Shown here piece by piece: positions 1 through 6,416 of a DNA stretch of 9,476 nt. This stretch comes from Halovenus sp. (GTDB lineage Archaea; Halobacteriota; Halobacteria; Halobacteriales; Haloarculaceae), in assembly GCA_028274925.1 (NCBI GenBank), contig JAQCNR010000372.1, positions 1 through 9,476 on the forward strand. Reading direction: 5' to 3'. Each line of letters opens with the position of its first letter. Position 1 is the stretch's first letter. A program made the translations under genes and the position numbers. Below the pieces are notes generated by a model, which did not search any database, was not told the origin of the DNA, and saw only the letters and a list, made by a program, of their open reading frames with translations.

Positions 1-24
1 GTACTAGCTCGTCAAATCGAGTCT

Positions 25-732
25 ATGGAATTCGACCAGTTCGGCGACGAAGATGACCCGTCGCTGTTGTTCGTGCTCGGCTGGGGGAATCGACCCGAAC
101 ACGAGCCAGTTCGGTGGCTCATCGACAAGTTGACTGCGGCAGACTGGCACGTCCACACCGCAACCCTGCCGGTTCACGTCACCAATATTCCCGAGGAGTG
201 GGTGCGCCCAGTCGAGCGCTACGCCGCTGACCTCGACGAACCTGCGGTGCTTGCCCACAGCGCGGGTGGACTCACGGCCGCCCACGCCGATATCGACGCG
301 AAGACGATGACCTATCTCAGCCCGTTCTGGGGCGAACCGCCGAGTCGACAGACCCCTATCATCGGCCTCGTAGCGCAACTTCCAACCAACCGAAAGTTCC
401 TGCCCGGTGGTATCGACGACCCAGATATGCTCGGCGAGTACGCAACGGCCCAGCAGGTTGCCGACGTGCCAGAGAACGTGTCGCCAGCGCTGCTCGGTAC
501 GATGCGAGACGCGCACGCGACACTGCCGCCGGCCCGCCACGACGCTGTCTGTTTCTGCTCGCTCTGCGACGAAATTGTTTCCACGCGAGCAATCGGGCAG
601 CAACTCCCCAGCGAGCGAATCGTGCTCTACGACGGGGGGCACGAACTGTTCTCCTCACGCTCGCGCGAGGACCACCTCGACACACTGCTTGCTGTTCTCG
701 AAGATGGGCCAGACGGCCTGCCAGCGAGATAG
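25..732 (+). CDS. Small alpha/beta-fold serine hydrolase
   Basis: This 235-residue soluble protein has the layout of a compact alpha/beta hydrolase. An early beta strand is followed by an oxyanion-type loop (LFVLGWGN, residues 15-22). The nucleophile elbow AHSAGG has Ser79 as the likely nucleophile; its first position is Ala rather than the usual Gly of GxSxG. The likely acid is Asp182 (CDEIVS), and the likely base is His206 in GGHELF. There is no signal peptide or membrane segment, so it should be cytoplasmic. The substrate cannot be told; the size is compatible with esterase- or RBBP9-like hydrolases, which is a family-level guess. The ATG at 25 is the first in the frame, but only 24 bases precede it, so its promoter lies mostly outside the window. 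It converges on the neighbouring minus-strand gene and is probably not functionally tied to the antiporter operon. Confidence 0.8.
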   Translation: MEFDQFGDEDDPSLLFVLGWGNRPEHEPVRWLIDKLTAADWHVHTATLPVHVTNIPEEWVRPVERYAADLDEPAVLAHSAGGLTAAHADIDAKTMTYLSPFWGEPPSRQTPIIGLVAQLPTNRKFLPGGIDDPDMLGEYATAQQVADVPENVSPALLGTMRDAHATLPPARHDAVCFCSLCDEIVSTRAIGQQLPSERIVLYDGGHELFSSRSREDHLDTLLAVLEDGPDGLPAR

Positions 733-737
733 AGAGA

Positions 738-1460
738 CTACTCTTTGAACTCGGATTCGACTAAGGCCTGATTGATATCGTCGCGGACGCGCTCACCCAT
801 GGTTCGGTCGTCGGCGGTTGTCACAACTCGGTTTTCCTGAACGCTGGAGCCGTCACGGACGAGCAGTCGCACGTTTCCGGTGTGATCTGCCCGAGTAACC
901 TTCGCGCGCAGGCCGCCGTCGCTGCTTGACCCGCTGGCGTCGATGGGGCCGGGAATAATCTTCTTGACGTGCGGGTGCTCGGCCACGACTTCCAGTGCCT
1001 TTCGTCCCGTCCGGCCACCGATGAGCGTCGAATGAGTGCCGCCGAGTTTCTCCGCGACTGAGGCCTCGACAATTTCCAGTTCGTCTTCACCCTGTCGTTC
1101 GAGCGCGTGTTCGATTGGGTTCTCGGCCTCTATCCGATAGAACGAGTAATGCACCTGCGCCCGGACCGCGCGAAGCACCTCACGGTCGCCCGTTGCATAG
1201 ACCTCCTCCGGGCGCTTGCGACGGATTTCGTCGGCAATCTGGCCGGCAAACGAGCGCAGTTCTGAGGTGACTTGCTCTTCGTCAGTTTCTGCGGTGGTCG
1301 TAATCGTCCGCGCGCTAACGACAGTACCGTCGTGGGCTGCTGTCACCGTTGCACGTTCGCGGCCGAGTTCAAGAACCAGCGTGTCGGCGTTGGGCGTTCG
1401 ACAGACCAGACAGTAATCGCCAGGCCGGTCGAGCGGACTCGCACACTGCCGACATTCCAT
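738..1460 (-). CDS. Zinc-ribbon protein with DUF2103-like C-terminal region
   Basis: This 240-residue soluble protein starts with a four-cysteine zinc ribbon (C3, C6, C17, C20: MECRQC then CLVC), followed by an acidic alpha/beta middle part and a C-terminal region of about residues 138-215. That region contains THSTLIGG (142-149) and IIPGPI (168-173), which resemble the DUF2103 family of predicted metal-binding proteins; this assignment is from memory of the family. Its function is unknown. An open frame extends 36 codons upstream to 1568, but the start at 1460 is preferred. It puts the zinc ribbon at the exact N-terminus, and a TATA-like box sits about 24-30 bases upstream, as expected for a leaderless haloarchaeal transcript. 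The gene is divergent from the mnh operon, sharing a 162-base intergenic region, and convergent with the hydrolase. A nucleic-acid-binding or regulatory role is possible but unproven. Confidence 0.78.
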   Translation of the reverse strand: MECRQCASPLDRPGDYCLVCRTPNADTLVLELGRERATVTAAHDGTVVSARTITTTAETDEEQVTSELRSFAGQIADEIRRKRPEEVYATGDREVLRAVRAQVHYSFYRIEAENPIEHALERQGEDELEIVEASVAEKLGGTHSTLIGGRTGRKALEVVAEHPHVKKIIPGPIDASGSSSDGGLRAKVTRADHTGNVRLLVRDGSSVQENRVVTTADDRTMGERVRDDINQALVESEFKE

Positions 1461-1483
1461 AGCATAACTAGCCCGAGGAGCCG

Positions 1484-1490
1484 AATAAGC
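1484..1490 (-). promoter_or_regulatory. TATA-like box of leaderless promoter for the zinc-ribbon gene
   Basis: Read on the minus strand, GCTTATT lies about 24 to 30 bases upstream of the ATG at 1460. This matches the placement of a haloarchaeal TATA box for a transcript starting at or next to the start codon. No Shine-Dalgarno sequence is visible, which agrees with leaderless translation. The match to the TATA consensus is only moderate. Confidence 0.45.
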
Positions 1491-1533
1491 GCCGCGTTTC
1501 GACTCACGGCACCCAGTGGCGGCCACGTGAGAG

Positions 1534-1569
1534 CGAAATTGTTTTCGTTGCAACCCACACATGGGCAAC
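1534..1569. repeat. Cluster of short inverted repeats, candidate operator upstream of mnhE
   Basis: In the divergent intergenic region, CGAAA (1534-1538) is an exact inverted match to TTTCG (1543-1547) across TTGT. It abuts the perfect 8-base palindrome GTTGCAAC (1547-1554). CAAC recurs at 1566-1569, and CCC (1554-1556) faces GGG (1563-1565), so a second, bulged inverted repeat is possible. The CGAAA followed by a T-rich stretch could also be a BRE/TATA-like element reading toward mnhE; the start would then lie near 1565-1572, leaving a leader of roughly 50-60 bases. A weaker alternative TATA-like site is ACTAAG at 1569-1574. Function is inferred from position only. Confidence 0.35.
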
Positions 1570-1622
1570 TAAGAGCGTAGTGATGGAACTGAGCGCATCT
1601 GTCCGTCGACAGCGGGGCGAAC

Positions 1623-2723
1623 ATGTCCGCTAACAAGCTGCTCGTACCTGTCTCAGAGACCGGGACGCTCCGGCAGACGGTCGAGTATGCCGTTTCAGAG
1701 GCGTTAGCAGACGGCTCGGGGACTGTCCGGTTCGTCGTCGTCCACGCACCAGACGTGGCGAGTAGCGACGTGCCGGCGACAGAACTCCGGCAAGATACCG
1801 AGGCGGCCGACGAACTGCTCAGCCGCGCAGAAATCTGGGCGGAAGAAGACGCAGGCGAGGACAGTGACGCGCTGACCATCGAAACGAACCACGTCGGACT
1901 GGAGGAGTATCTGTTCAGTCCAGAGGACGTGGCGCGGGCACTGAACAGGGAACTCCAGGGTCAAAATCTCGACACAATCGTGCTGGACCCAGAGTACGAC
2001 CCCGGCGTTGGGTCGCCGTTGCTCCGCCCGCTTGCGAACGAACTCGACGACCTCGGGATTAGCTACGAAATTGCGTCAGTGACCAGACAGACACGACGAG
2101 GCCCGCTACTGACAGGGGGTTCGCCGCTCCGACTCGGCGCTACCTTCGTTGCCTCGCTGTTTTTTTACATGCTACTTGCAGCCGACCCGTTCTACTGGTT
2201 CGAGTGGGTGACGGGCGTCATGGCGGCGACTATCGTCGCGGTGAGTATGTCTCGGCTCACGTTCAGCAGCGACCCGGACGGGTCTACAGTGCTAATCGTG
2301 CTCAGACATTTCGTCTATGTGCCGTACCTGCTCTGGGAAATCATCAAGTCGAACATCGTCGTTTCGGCGGTTATCCTCCGGCCAAGTATGCCTATCGACC
2401 CACGGCTGACGAAGGTCCGACCGGCAGTCTGGGGGAGTGTCCCGGTGACAGTACTCGCCAACAGTATCACCCTCACGCCGGGCACGCTGACAGTCCGCGT
2501 CCGTGGTGACCATCTCTACGTCCACACGCTGTTACCCTCTGTCCGCGACGACCTCTTCGAGGGTGGACTGGAACGAGCAGTCAGATTCGTCTTCTACGGA
2601 CGCGACGCGATGGCGATTCCAACGCCGAAAGAACGCGGCGACACGGAAAATCTCCAGCCCGAAGCTGAAAACAAGGATGAGAGTGACGACCCAATCGGCG
2701 GCGAGACGGGGGCTGAACAATGA
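1623..2723 (+). CDS. mnhE: Mrp/Mnh cation-proton antiporter subunit E with N-terminal USP-like domain
   Basis: This 366-residue protein has two parts. Residues about 4-155 resemble a universal stress protein fold, with an opening strand KLLVPVSETG, helix, strand VRFVVVHAPD, and a late strand/helix unit LDTIVLDPEYDPGVGS. The classical G2xG9xG(S/T) nucleotide loop is not intact. Residues about 168-335 are a MnhE domain: membrane helices near 171-188 and 192-212 and a further hydrophobic stretch 224-252 with VPYLLWEIIKSNIVVS. The domain also holds VLANSITLTPGTLTV (277-291) and LYVH (298-301), both typical of MrpE. The tail (336-366) is strongly acidic. Ordinary MrpE is about 160 residues, so the N-terminal domain accounts for the extra length. 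It is the first gene of the operon, and its stop overlaps the mnhF start by four bases. MrpE helps assemble and activate the antiporter; the USP-like part may sense or regulate, which is inference. Confidence 0.92.
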   Translation: MSANKLLVPVSETGTLRQTVEYAVSEALADGSGTVRFVVVHAPDVASSDVPATELRQDTEAADELLSRAEIWAEEDAGEDSDALTIETNHVGLEEYLFSPEDVARALNRELQGQNLDTIVLDPEYDPGVGSPLLRPLANELDDLGISYEIASVTRQTRRGPLLTGGSPLRLGATFVASLFFYMLLAADPFYWFEWVTGVMAATIVAVSMSRLTFSSDPDGSTVLIVLRHFVYVPYLLWEIIKSNIVVSAVILRPSMPIDPRLTKVRPAVWGSVPVTVLANSITLTPGTLTVRVRGDHLYVHTLLPSVRDDLFEGGLERAVRFVFYGRDAMAIPTPKERGDTENLQPEAENKDESDDPIGGETGAEQ

Positions 2724-3007
2724 GCGCCGTCACGCCGTTCATAGCAGACGTCTTTCTCGGCGCGGCAGCGCTGTTCATGGTGCTGGCAATCGCGTTAACC
2801 TACCGCGCTATCAAAGGCCCAACGACACAGGACCGAGTGCTAGCGGTCAACGTGCTCGGGACGAATACAGTGGTCGTCCTTGCGCTTCTGGCGGCCGCGC
2901 TCGGTGAGACTTCACTGCTCGACATCGCGCTTATCTACGCGCTGTTGAATTTCCTGATGGCCGTGGCAATCTCGAAGTTCACCGTCGAGCGGGGTGGTGT
3001 GCTGTGA
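2720..3007 (+). CDS. mnhF: Mrp/Mnh antiporter subunit F
   Basis: This 95-residue membrane protein has the usual MrpF length and three hydrophobic helices at about 8-28, 42-61 and 66-87. The family signature after the first helix is present as KGPTTQDRVLAVN (residues 32-44). The position commonly occupied by Asp at the end of this signature is Asn44 here. The start ATG overlaps the mnhE stop (ATGA), so translation is likely coupled. MrpF is a small structural subunit of the cation/proton antiporter complex and sits beside MrpE and MrpG. The assignment rests on motif, size and position. Confidence 0.92.
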   Translation: MSAVTPFIADVFLGAAALFMVLAIALTYRAIKGPTTQDRVLAVNVLGTNTVVVLALLAAALGETSLLDIALIYALLNFLMAVAISKFTVERGGVL

Positions 3008-3462
3008 TCGAAACCATCAGGACCGGCGGAGCAGTGAGCCTCGTCGCGATAGGGTTGTTTTTCACCCTCGTCTCGACGGTCGGCGTGTTGCGACTCCCGG
3101 ATATCTACGCACGCTCGCACACGGCCTCGCAGGCTGATACGCTCGGTGCTGGCTTCACGCTCGCGGGCGTAGTGGTCGCCCTCGGAGTTAACGCGACGAC
3201 AATCAAGGCTGTCCTGCTGTTGTTTTTCATCTTCGTGACCAACCCAACCGCGGCCCACGCCGTTGCTCGCGCAGCACACGAGCAAGGAATCGAGCCCTGG
3301 ACAACTGACGACGACCAGACAGACCGTGACCTGTTCGCTGCCGCCGAAGACACTCCCTCCGTCGACCGAACGGGGCCGGAGGACCCGACGGCGGCGACGG
3401 CCGACGCCGACGAATCCGCGCCAGACGACCCCGACCCGAGCGATGGAGGTGAGCCAGCATGA
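3004..3462 (+). CDS. mnhG: Mrp/Mnh antiporter subunit G with acidic C-terminal tail
   Basis: This 152-residue protein begins with a GTG that overlaps the mnhF stop (GTGA) and is preceded by a G-rich ribosome-binding stretch. Three membrane helices lie at about 8-28, 47-63 and 64-80. The MrpG signature GVLRLPDIYARSHT (27-40), with ADTLG (44-48), is clear, as is TNPTAAHAVARAAH (79-92). After residue about 95 there is a hydrophilic tail of some 55 residues, dominated by Asp, Glu, Thr, Pro and Ala. It accounts for the excess over the usual length of about 100-120 and is presumably cytoplasmic and disordered. MrpG is a small structural subunit of the antiporter. Confidence 0.92.
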   Translation: MIETIRTGGAVSLVAIGLFFTLVSTVGVLRLPDIYARSHTASQADTLGAGFTLAGVVVALGVNATTIKAVLLLFFIFVTNPTAAHAVARAAHEQGIEPWTTDDDQTDRDLFAAAEDTPSVDRTGPEDPTAATADADESAPDDPDPSDGGEPA

Positions 3463-4001
3463 TTTCGGCGTTTGGCGCTGTCCTGTTCGTGTTCATCCTC
3501 GTGACAGCGCTCGCGGCGGCCGTCCTGCGAGATATTCTGGCCGTCATCATCATCTCCGGAGCGTACAGCCTCGGAATGGCGCTGTTCTACGCCTTCCTGC
3601 TCGCGCCGGATGTGGCGATGACCGAGGCTGCAATCGGTGCTGGCGTGACGACGTTGCTGTTGTTGTTGACGGTTACCCGTACCGTTCGCCAGGACCACAA
3701 CCGGGCCATCGAGCGGCCAAACGTCCCGGCACTGCTCGTCTGCGGGGGGTTTCTGATAGTCCTGCTGATGACAGTCGCCGAGTTCCCCGTCGTCGGCGAC
3801 CCGGCCATCGCGTGGGACAACCCCGCAATCACGCAGTACTACATCGACAACGCGTACAAAGACACTGGCGTGAAGAACGCTGTCACGGCAGTGCTAGCAG
3901 GCTACCGTGGATTCGATACCTTCGGCGAGGCGATGGTCGTCTTCCTAGCAGGCATGGCTGCCCTTTTGGTGCTGAAACGGGGGGTGTTTACCAATGAGTG
4001 A
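3459..4001 (+). CDS. Stand-alone MrpA C-terminal equivalent (MbhD + MbhE domains)
   Basis: This 180-residue membrane protein corresponds to the C-terminal end of bacterial MrpA, which in archaeal Mbh complexes is encoded separately as MbhD and MbhE. The MbhD part (about 5-75) contains RDILAVIIISGAYSLGMALF and the hallmark APDVAMTEAAIGAG (49-62). The MbhE part (about 90-175) ends with YRGFDTFGEAMVVFLAG (149-165). Hydrophobic helices are seen at about 2-22, 26-46, 59-74, 89-107 and 156-173. A textbook GGAGGTGA (3445-3452) sits six bases before the ATG, which overlaps the mnhG stop. It is annotated under various names (DUF4040, MnhB-like). In Mrp and Mbh structures this region lies at the junction of ion pathways, so a role in Na+ or proton passage is likely by family knowledge. 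Confidence 0.88.
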   Translation: MISAFGAVLFVFILVTALAAAVLRDILAVIIISGAYSLGMALFYAFLLAPDVAMTEAAIGAGVTTLLLLLTVTRTVRQDHNRAIERPNVPALLVCGGFLIVLLMTVAEFPVVGDPAIAWDNPAITQYYIDNAYKDTGVKNAVTAVLAGYRGFDTFGEAMVVFLAGMAALLVLKRGVFTNE

Positions 4002-4479
4002 CGCCGAGGGCGAGCGGGGACTGTCTGCCTACACTGAAAGTCAGATCATTATGACAACCGTCCGGTTGGTCGCGCCCTTCTCGCTCACCTACGGCCTGTT
4101 TCTGATGTTCCACAGCGCCGATTCCTCCGGCGGTGGCTTCCAGGGGGGCGCAATCGCCGGCGCGACGGTCCTGATGATTGCCTTCGCGTTCGGTATCGGA
4201 CCGACCCGGGACTGGGTGAAAAACCAGACGCTGGTCGTGATGACCGCCGGCGGCGTGGCGATGTTCGCGCTCATCGGCCTGATTCCGATGCTGTTCGGCG
4301 ACGCCTTCCTCGCACATCCAGTGTTCAAGACGGAACTCGGAATCAAGACCAAGTACGCGCTAGAGGGCGTCGAGATTCTCGGCATCGCGCCAATTGTCGC
4401 CGGTATCGTCACCGGCCTGTTTTTCGTCATCGCGTCGGGATTCACCGCCGAAGAGGAGGAGGTGGCCACAGATGATTGA
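3994..4479 (+). CDS. mnhB: Mrp/Mnh antiporter subunit B
   Basis: This 161-residue protein has the size of MrpB and four hydrophobic helices at about 20-39, 53-69, 79-100 and 129-148. The MrpB hallmark is present as FHSADSSGGGFQGGAI (39-54), with Ser45 where many homologues have Pro before GGGF. A second conserved patch is KYALEGVEILG (120-130). An acidic tail closes the protein. The ATG overlaps the end of the preceding gene by eight bases, with a G-rich stretch (GGGGGGTG, about 3979-3986) a few bases upstream as a probable ribosome-binding site. MrpB is an integral core subunit near the MrpA C-terminal domains, which are encoded immediately upstream here. Confidence 0.9.
   Translation: MSDAEGERGLSAYTESQIIMTTVRLVAPFSLTYGLFLMFHSADSSGGGFQGGAIAGATVLMIAFAFGIGPTRDWVKNQTLVVMTAGGVAMFALIGLIPMLFGDAFLAHPVFKTELGIKTKYALEGVEILGIAPIVAGIVTGLFFVIASGFTAEEEEVATDD
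4455..4464 (+). promoter_or_regulatory. Shine-Dalgarno site that fixes the mnhC start
   Basis: GGAGGAGGTG lies seven bases before the ATG at 4472, inside the end of mnhB. It supports 4472 over the upstream in-frame ATG at 4394, whose extra 26 residues are Ser/Arg/Pro-rich and read out of frame through mnhB. Confidence 0.75.
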
Positions 4480-4828
4480 GGCTTACGCAAATCGGTACAC
4501 GTACGTCCTCGTGGCAGCACTCGTCGCAATCGGGCTGTATATCCTGATTGCGAGTCAGAACCTCGTGAAGAAGATTATCGGGCTGAGCATCTTCCAGACG
4601 GGCATCTTCCTGTTTTTCATTACCGCCGCGTTCGTCGAGGGTGGGTCGTCGCCGGTCATCGACGGTGAGGGACTGTACGCCAGTCCCCTGCCACAGGTTA
4701 TCGTGCTGACGGCAATCGTCGTCGGTGTCGCGCTGACTGCCGTGGCACTCGCCCTCATCGTCCGCATCTACTCCGAGTACGGCACACTCGACGAGGAGAC
4801 ACTCCGAGAGGTGCGTGCCGATGAGTGA
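4472..4828 (+). CDS. mnhC: Mrp/Mnh antiporter subunit C (NuoK-like)
   Basis: This 118-residue NuoK-like membrane protein has three helices, at about 10-27, 31-54 and 75-100. The MrpC features are LVKKIIGLSIFQTGIFLFF (31-49) and PLPQVIVLTAIVVGVALTA (72-90). Like other MrpC proteins it lacks the TM2 glutamate of NuoK, with Ser39 at that place by my alignment. Where many homologues read DPLPQ, this one reads SPLPQ (Ser71). The start at 4472 overlaps mnhB by eight bases and has a strong ribosome-binding site. A longer frame back to 4394 is rejected. MrpC links the antiporter-like subunits to the small subunits of the complex. Confidence 0.92.
   Translation: MIEAYANRYTYVLVAALVAIGLYILIASQNLVKKIIGLSIFQTGIFLFFITAAFVEGGSSPVIDGEGLYASPLPQVIVLTAIVVGVALTAVALALIVRIYSEYGTLDEETLREVRADE
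4806..4813 (+). promoter_or_regulatory. Shine-Dalgarno site that fixes the mnhD1 start
   Basis: GAGAGGTG lies seven bases before the ATG at 4821. The alternative GTG at 4815 would have almost no spacing. The ATG also gives the same eight-base overlap with its upstream gene that mnhB and mnhC have. Confidence 0.7.
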
Positions 4829-6416
4829 CTCCCTGCTCGGACTGGTCATCGTCCTCCCGCTTTTGGGGTCGGCCGTCTCGCTCGGCGCTGGGTTGATTCG
4901 AAACCACGCAGGCTGGTGGGTTGCCGCGGCCATTCTGGCCGTCGAGGCAGCGTTGACAGCGCGACTCGCCTACGCAATTTACGTCGGCGGTGACCGACTC
5001 GTTCACATTCTCGGCGGCGAGACGTTCGGGCGAAAGGAGATTACCGTCGACGGCGGAACGACCAACTTCACCGTCGGTATCGAACTGGTCGGCGACGCAC
5101 TCTCCGGACTCGTCGTCGTCCTCATCGCTGCCGTTGCCCTCGGCGTGCTTGCATACTCGCGACACGCAGGCCCCCGCGGGAACATCTTCTATGCTGTCTA
5201 CCTCATCATGACCGGCGGGCTGATGGGTGTCGCGCTGACCGGCGACCTGTTCAACCTGTTCGTCTTCCTCGAAATCGTCGGGCTGGCGACGTACGCACTG
5301 GTCTCGACGGGTCGAGGCGTCGAATCTGCCGTCGCGTCACTCAAGTATCTCGTCGTCGGGACAACTGGCGCGTCGATTTATCTGATTGGCGTTGGCTACG
5401 TGTTCCTCGAAACGGGCGCGCTGAATATGGTCGATGTCTCGCGCTCGCTGGCGGGCGAACCGCCGTGGTTCGACGGTGCGCTGTACAGTGAACCACTCGT
5501 AGTGGCCGGATTTGGTTTCATCGCGGTTGGGCTGGCGACGAAATCCGCAATCTTCCCGCTACACACCTGGCAACCAGACGCCTACTCCGAGGCACCTGAC
5601 GCGGTGACCGTCTACATCTCGGCACTCGCCTCCACGTCGTCGGCCTACGCCTTCGCACGAATCACGTGGATGGTGTTCACACCCGATTTCTTTGCCGTGA
5701 ACCGCCGCCTCCTCGAAGCCGTGCTCGTGCTGGCGTGCGTGAGTGTCGTCGTCGGTAGCGCGCTCGCTGCGATGCAACGCCGCGTGAAACGAGTGTTCGC
5801 CTACTCCTCGGTGGCACAGTTCGGGCTGATTTTCGCCGCAATCTGTATCGCTGTCCACCCGGCCGCTGGCGAGCGGGCAACGCAGTTTGCAGTGTACGGC
5901 ACCGCAGTCCATCTCGTCGGCCACGCGGTCATCAAGAGTGGACTGTTCGCCGCCGCAGGCTCACTCGCGTCGGGGGAAGGCGCACGGAAACTGGAGGAGT
6001 ACGCCGGGCTCGCGAGCCGTCGGCCGTTCGTCGCTGGCTCGATGGCCGTGCTCGGACTCAGCCTCGTCGGCGTCCCGCCCTCGGTTGGGTTCGTCGGCAA
6101 GTGGTACATCGGCGTCGGGGCCGTCAACGCGGAACTCTGGGCAGTCGTGGCCGTCATCTTCGCCAGCACGGTGCTGTCGCTACTGTACACGGCGCAACTG
6201 CTCGAAAAGCTGTACTTCAGTTCTGATATCGAGACCCACCCGATGGAATCTGTCGTCGCTGACGGCGGCGAGGCACTTTCGTATGGGATGGCTGGTGTCG
6301 GAGTAACGGCTGCGATACTCGCAGTGAGCCTCGGATTTCTCGGGGCAGACCTTGCTTCGCTGCTCGACCCAGTCTGGCAGGCTGTCGCCGAGTCCGCACC
6401 GGAGGTGACAGCATGA
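4821..6416 (+). CDS. mnhD1: Antiporter-like subunit D1 (NuoN/MrpD type)
   Basis: This 531-residue polytopic membrane protein of the NuoL/M/N-MrpA/D family probably has about 14 helices. Expected ion-path residues visible are Glu151 in TM5 (FNLFVFLEIVGLATY), Lys241 in TM7 (ATKSAIFPLHTWQPDAY), Lys372 (HAVIKSGLFAAAG) and Lys427 in TM12 (SVGFVGKWYIG). In TM8 the usual Lys/His is absent: the segment reads SALASTSSAYAFAR, with Thr272 at the Lys position. The TM12 GKWY motif is most like NuoN/MrpD. The ATG at 4821 is preferred over a GTG at 4815. Its stop overlaps the D2 start (ATGA). Members of this family translocate protons, or exchange H+ for Na+, within the Mrp complex. The numbering is positional only. 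Confidence 0.9.
   Translation: MSDSLLGLVIVLPLLGSAVSLGAGLIRNHAGWWVAAAILAVEAALTARLAYAIYVGGDRLVHILGGETFGRKEITVDGGTTNFTVGIELVGDALSGLVVVLIAAVALGVLAYSRHAGPRGNIFYAVYLIMTGGLMGVALTGDLFNLFVFLEIVGLATYALVSTGRGVESAVASLKYLVVGTTGASIYLIGVGYVFLETGALNMVDVSRSLAGEPPWFDGALYSEPLVVAGFGFIAVGLATKSAIFPLHTWQPDAYSEAPDAVTVYISALASTSSAYAFARITWMVFTPDFFAVNRRLLEAVLVLACVSVVVGSALAAMQRRVKRVFAYSSVAQFGLIFAAICIAVHPAAGERATQFAVYGTAVHLVGHAVIKSGLFAAAGSLASGEGARKLEEYAGLASRRPFVAGSMAVLGLSLVGVPPSVGFVGKWYIGVGAVNAELWAVVAVIFASTVLSLLYTAQLLEKLYFSSDIETHPMESVVADGGEALSYGMAGVGVTAAILAVSLGFLGADLASLLDPVWQAVAESAPEVTA

Noticed and set aside
730..745. Terminator between the convergent hydrolase and zinc-ribbon genes
   Set aside because: Only five bases separate the stop codons, and I see neither a hairpin nor a clear T tract.
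1461..1568. A 36-codon N-terminal extension of the zinc-ribbon protein
   Set aside because: The zinc ribbon begins right at the Met at 1460, and a TATA-like box lies at the leaderless distance within the supposed extension.
1343..1879. 178-codon minus-strand open frame spanning the divergent region
   Set aside because: It overlaps the zinc-ribbon gene in another frame and the start of mnhE, is Ser/Ala-rich, and has no domain signs.
3105..3698. 197-codon minus-strand open frame opposite mnhG and the A' gene
   Set aside because: It has no recognisable domain, skewed composition, and lies opposite two well-supported genes.
4394..4471. Upstream ATG for mnhC
   Set aside because: The added residues are Ser/Arg/Pro-rich out-of-frame reading of mnhB, MrpC proteins do not have them, and a strong ribosome-binding site points to 4472.
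4815..4820. GTG start for mnhD1
   Set aside because: It sits almost on top of the ribosome-binding site. The ATG at 4821 has correct spacing and the same overlap as the neighbouring genes.
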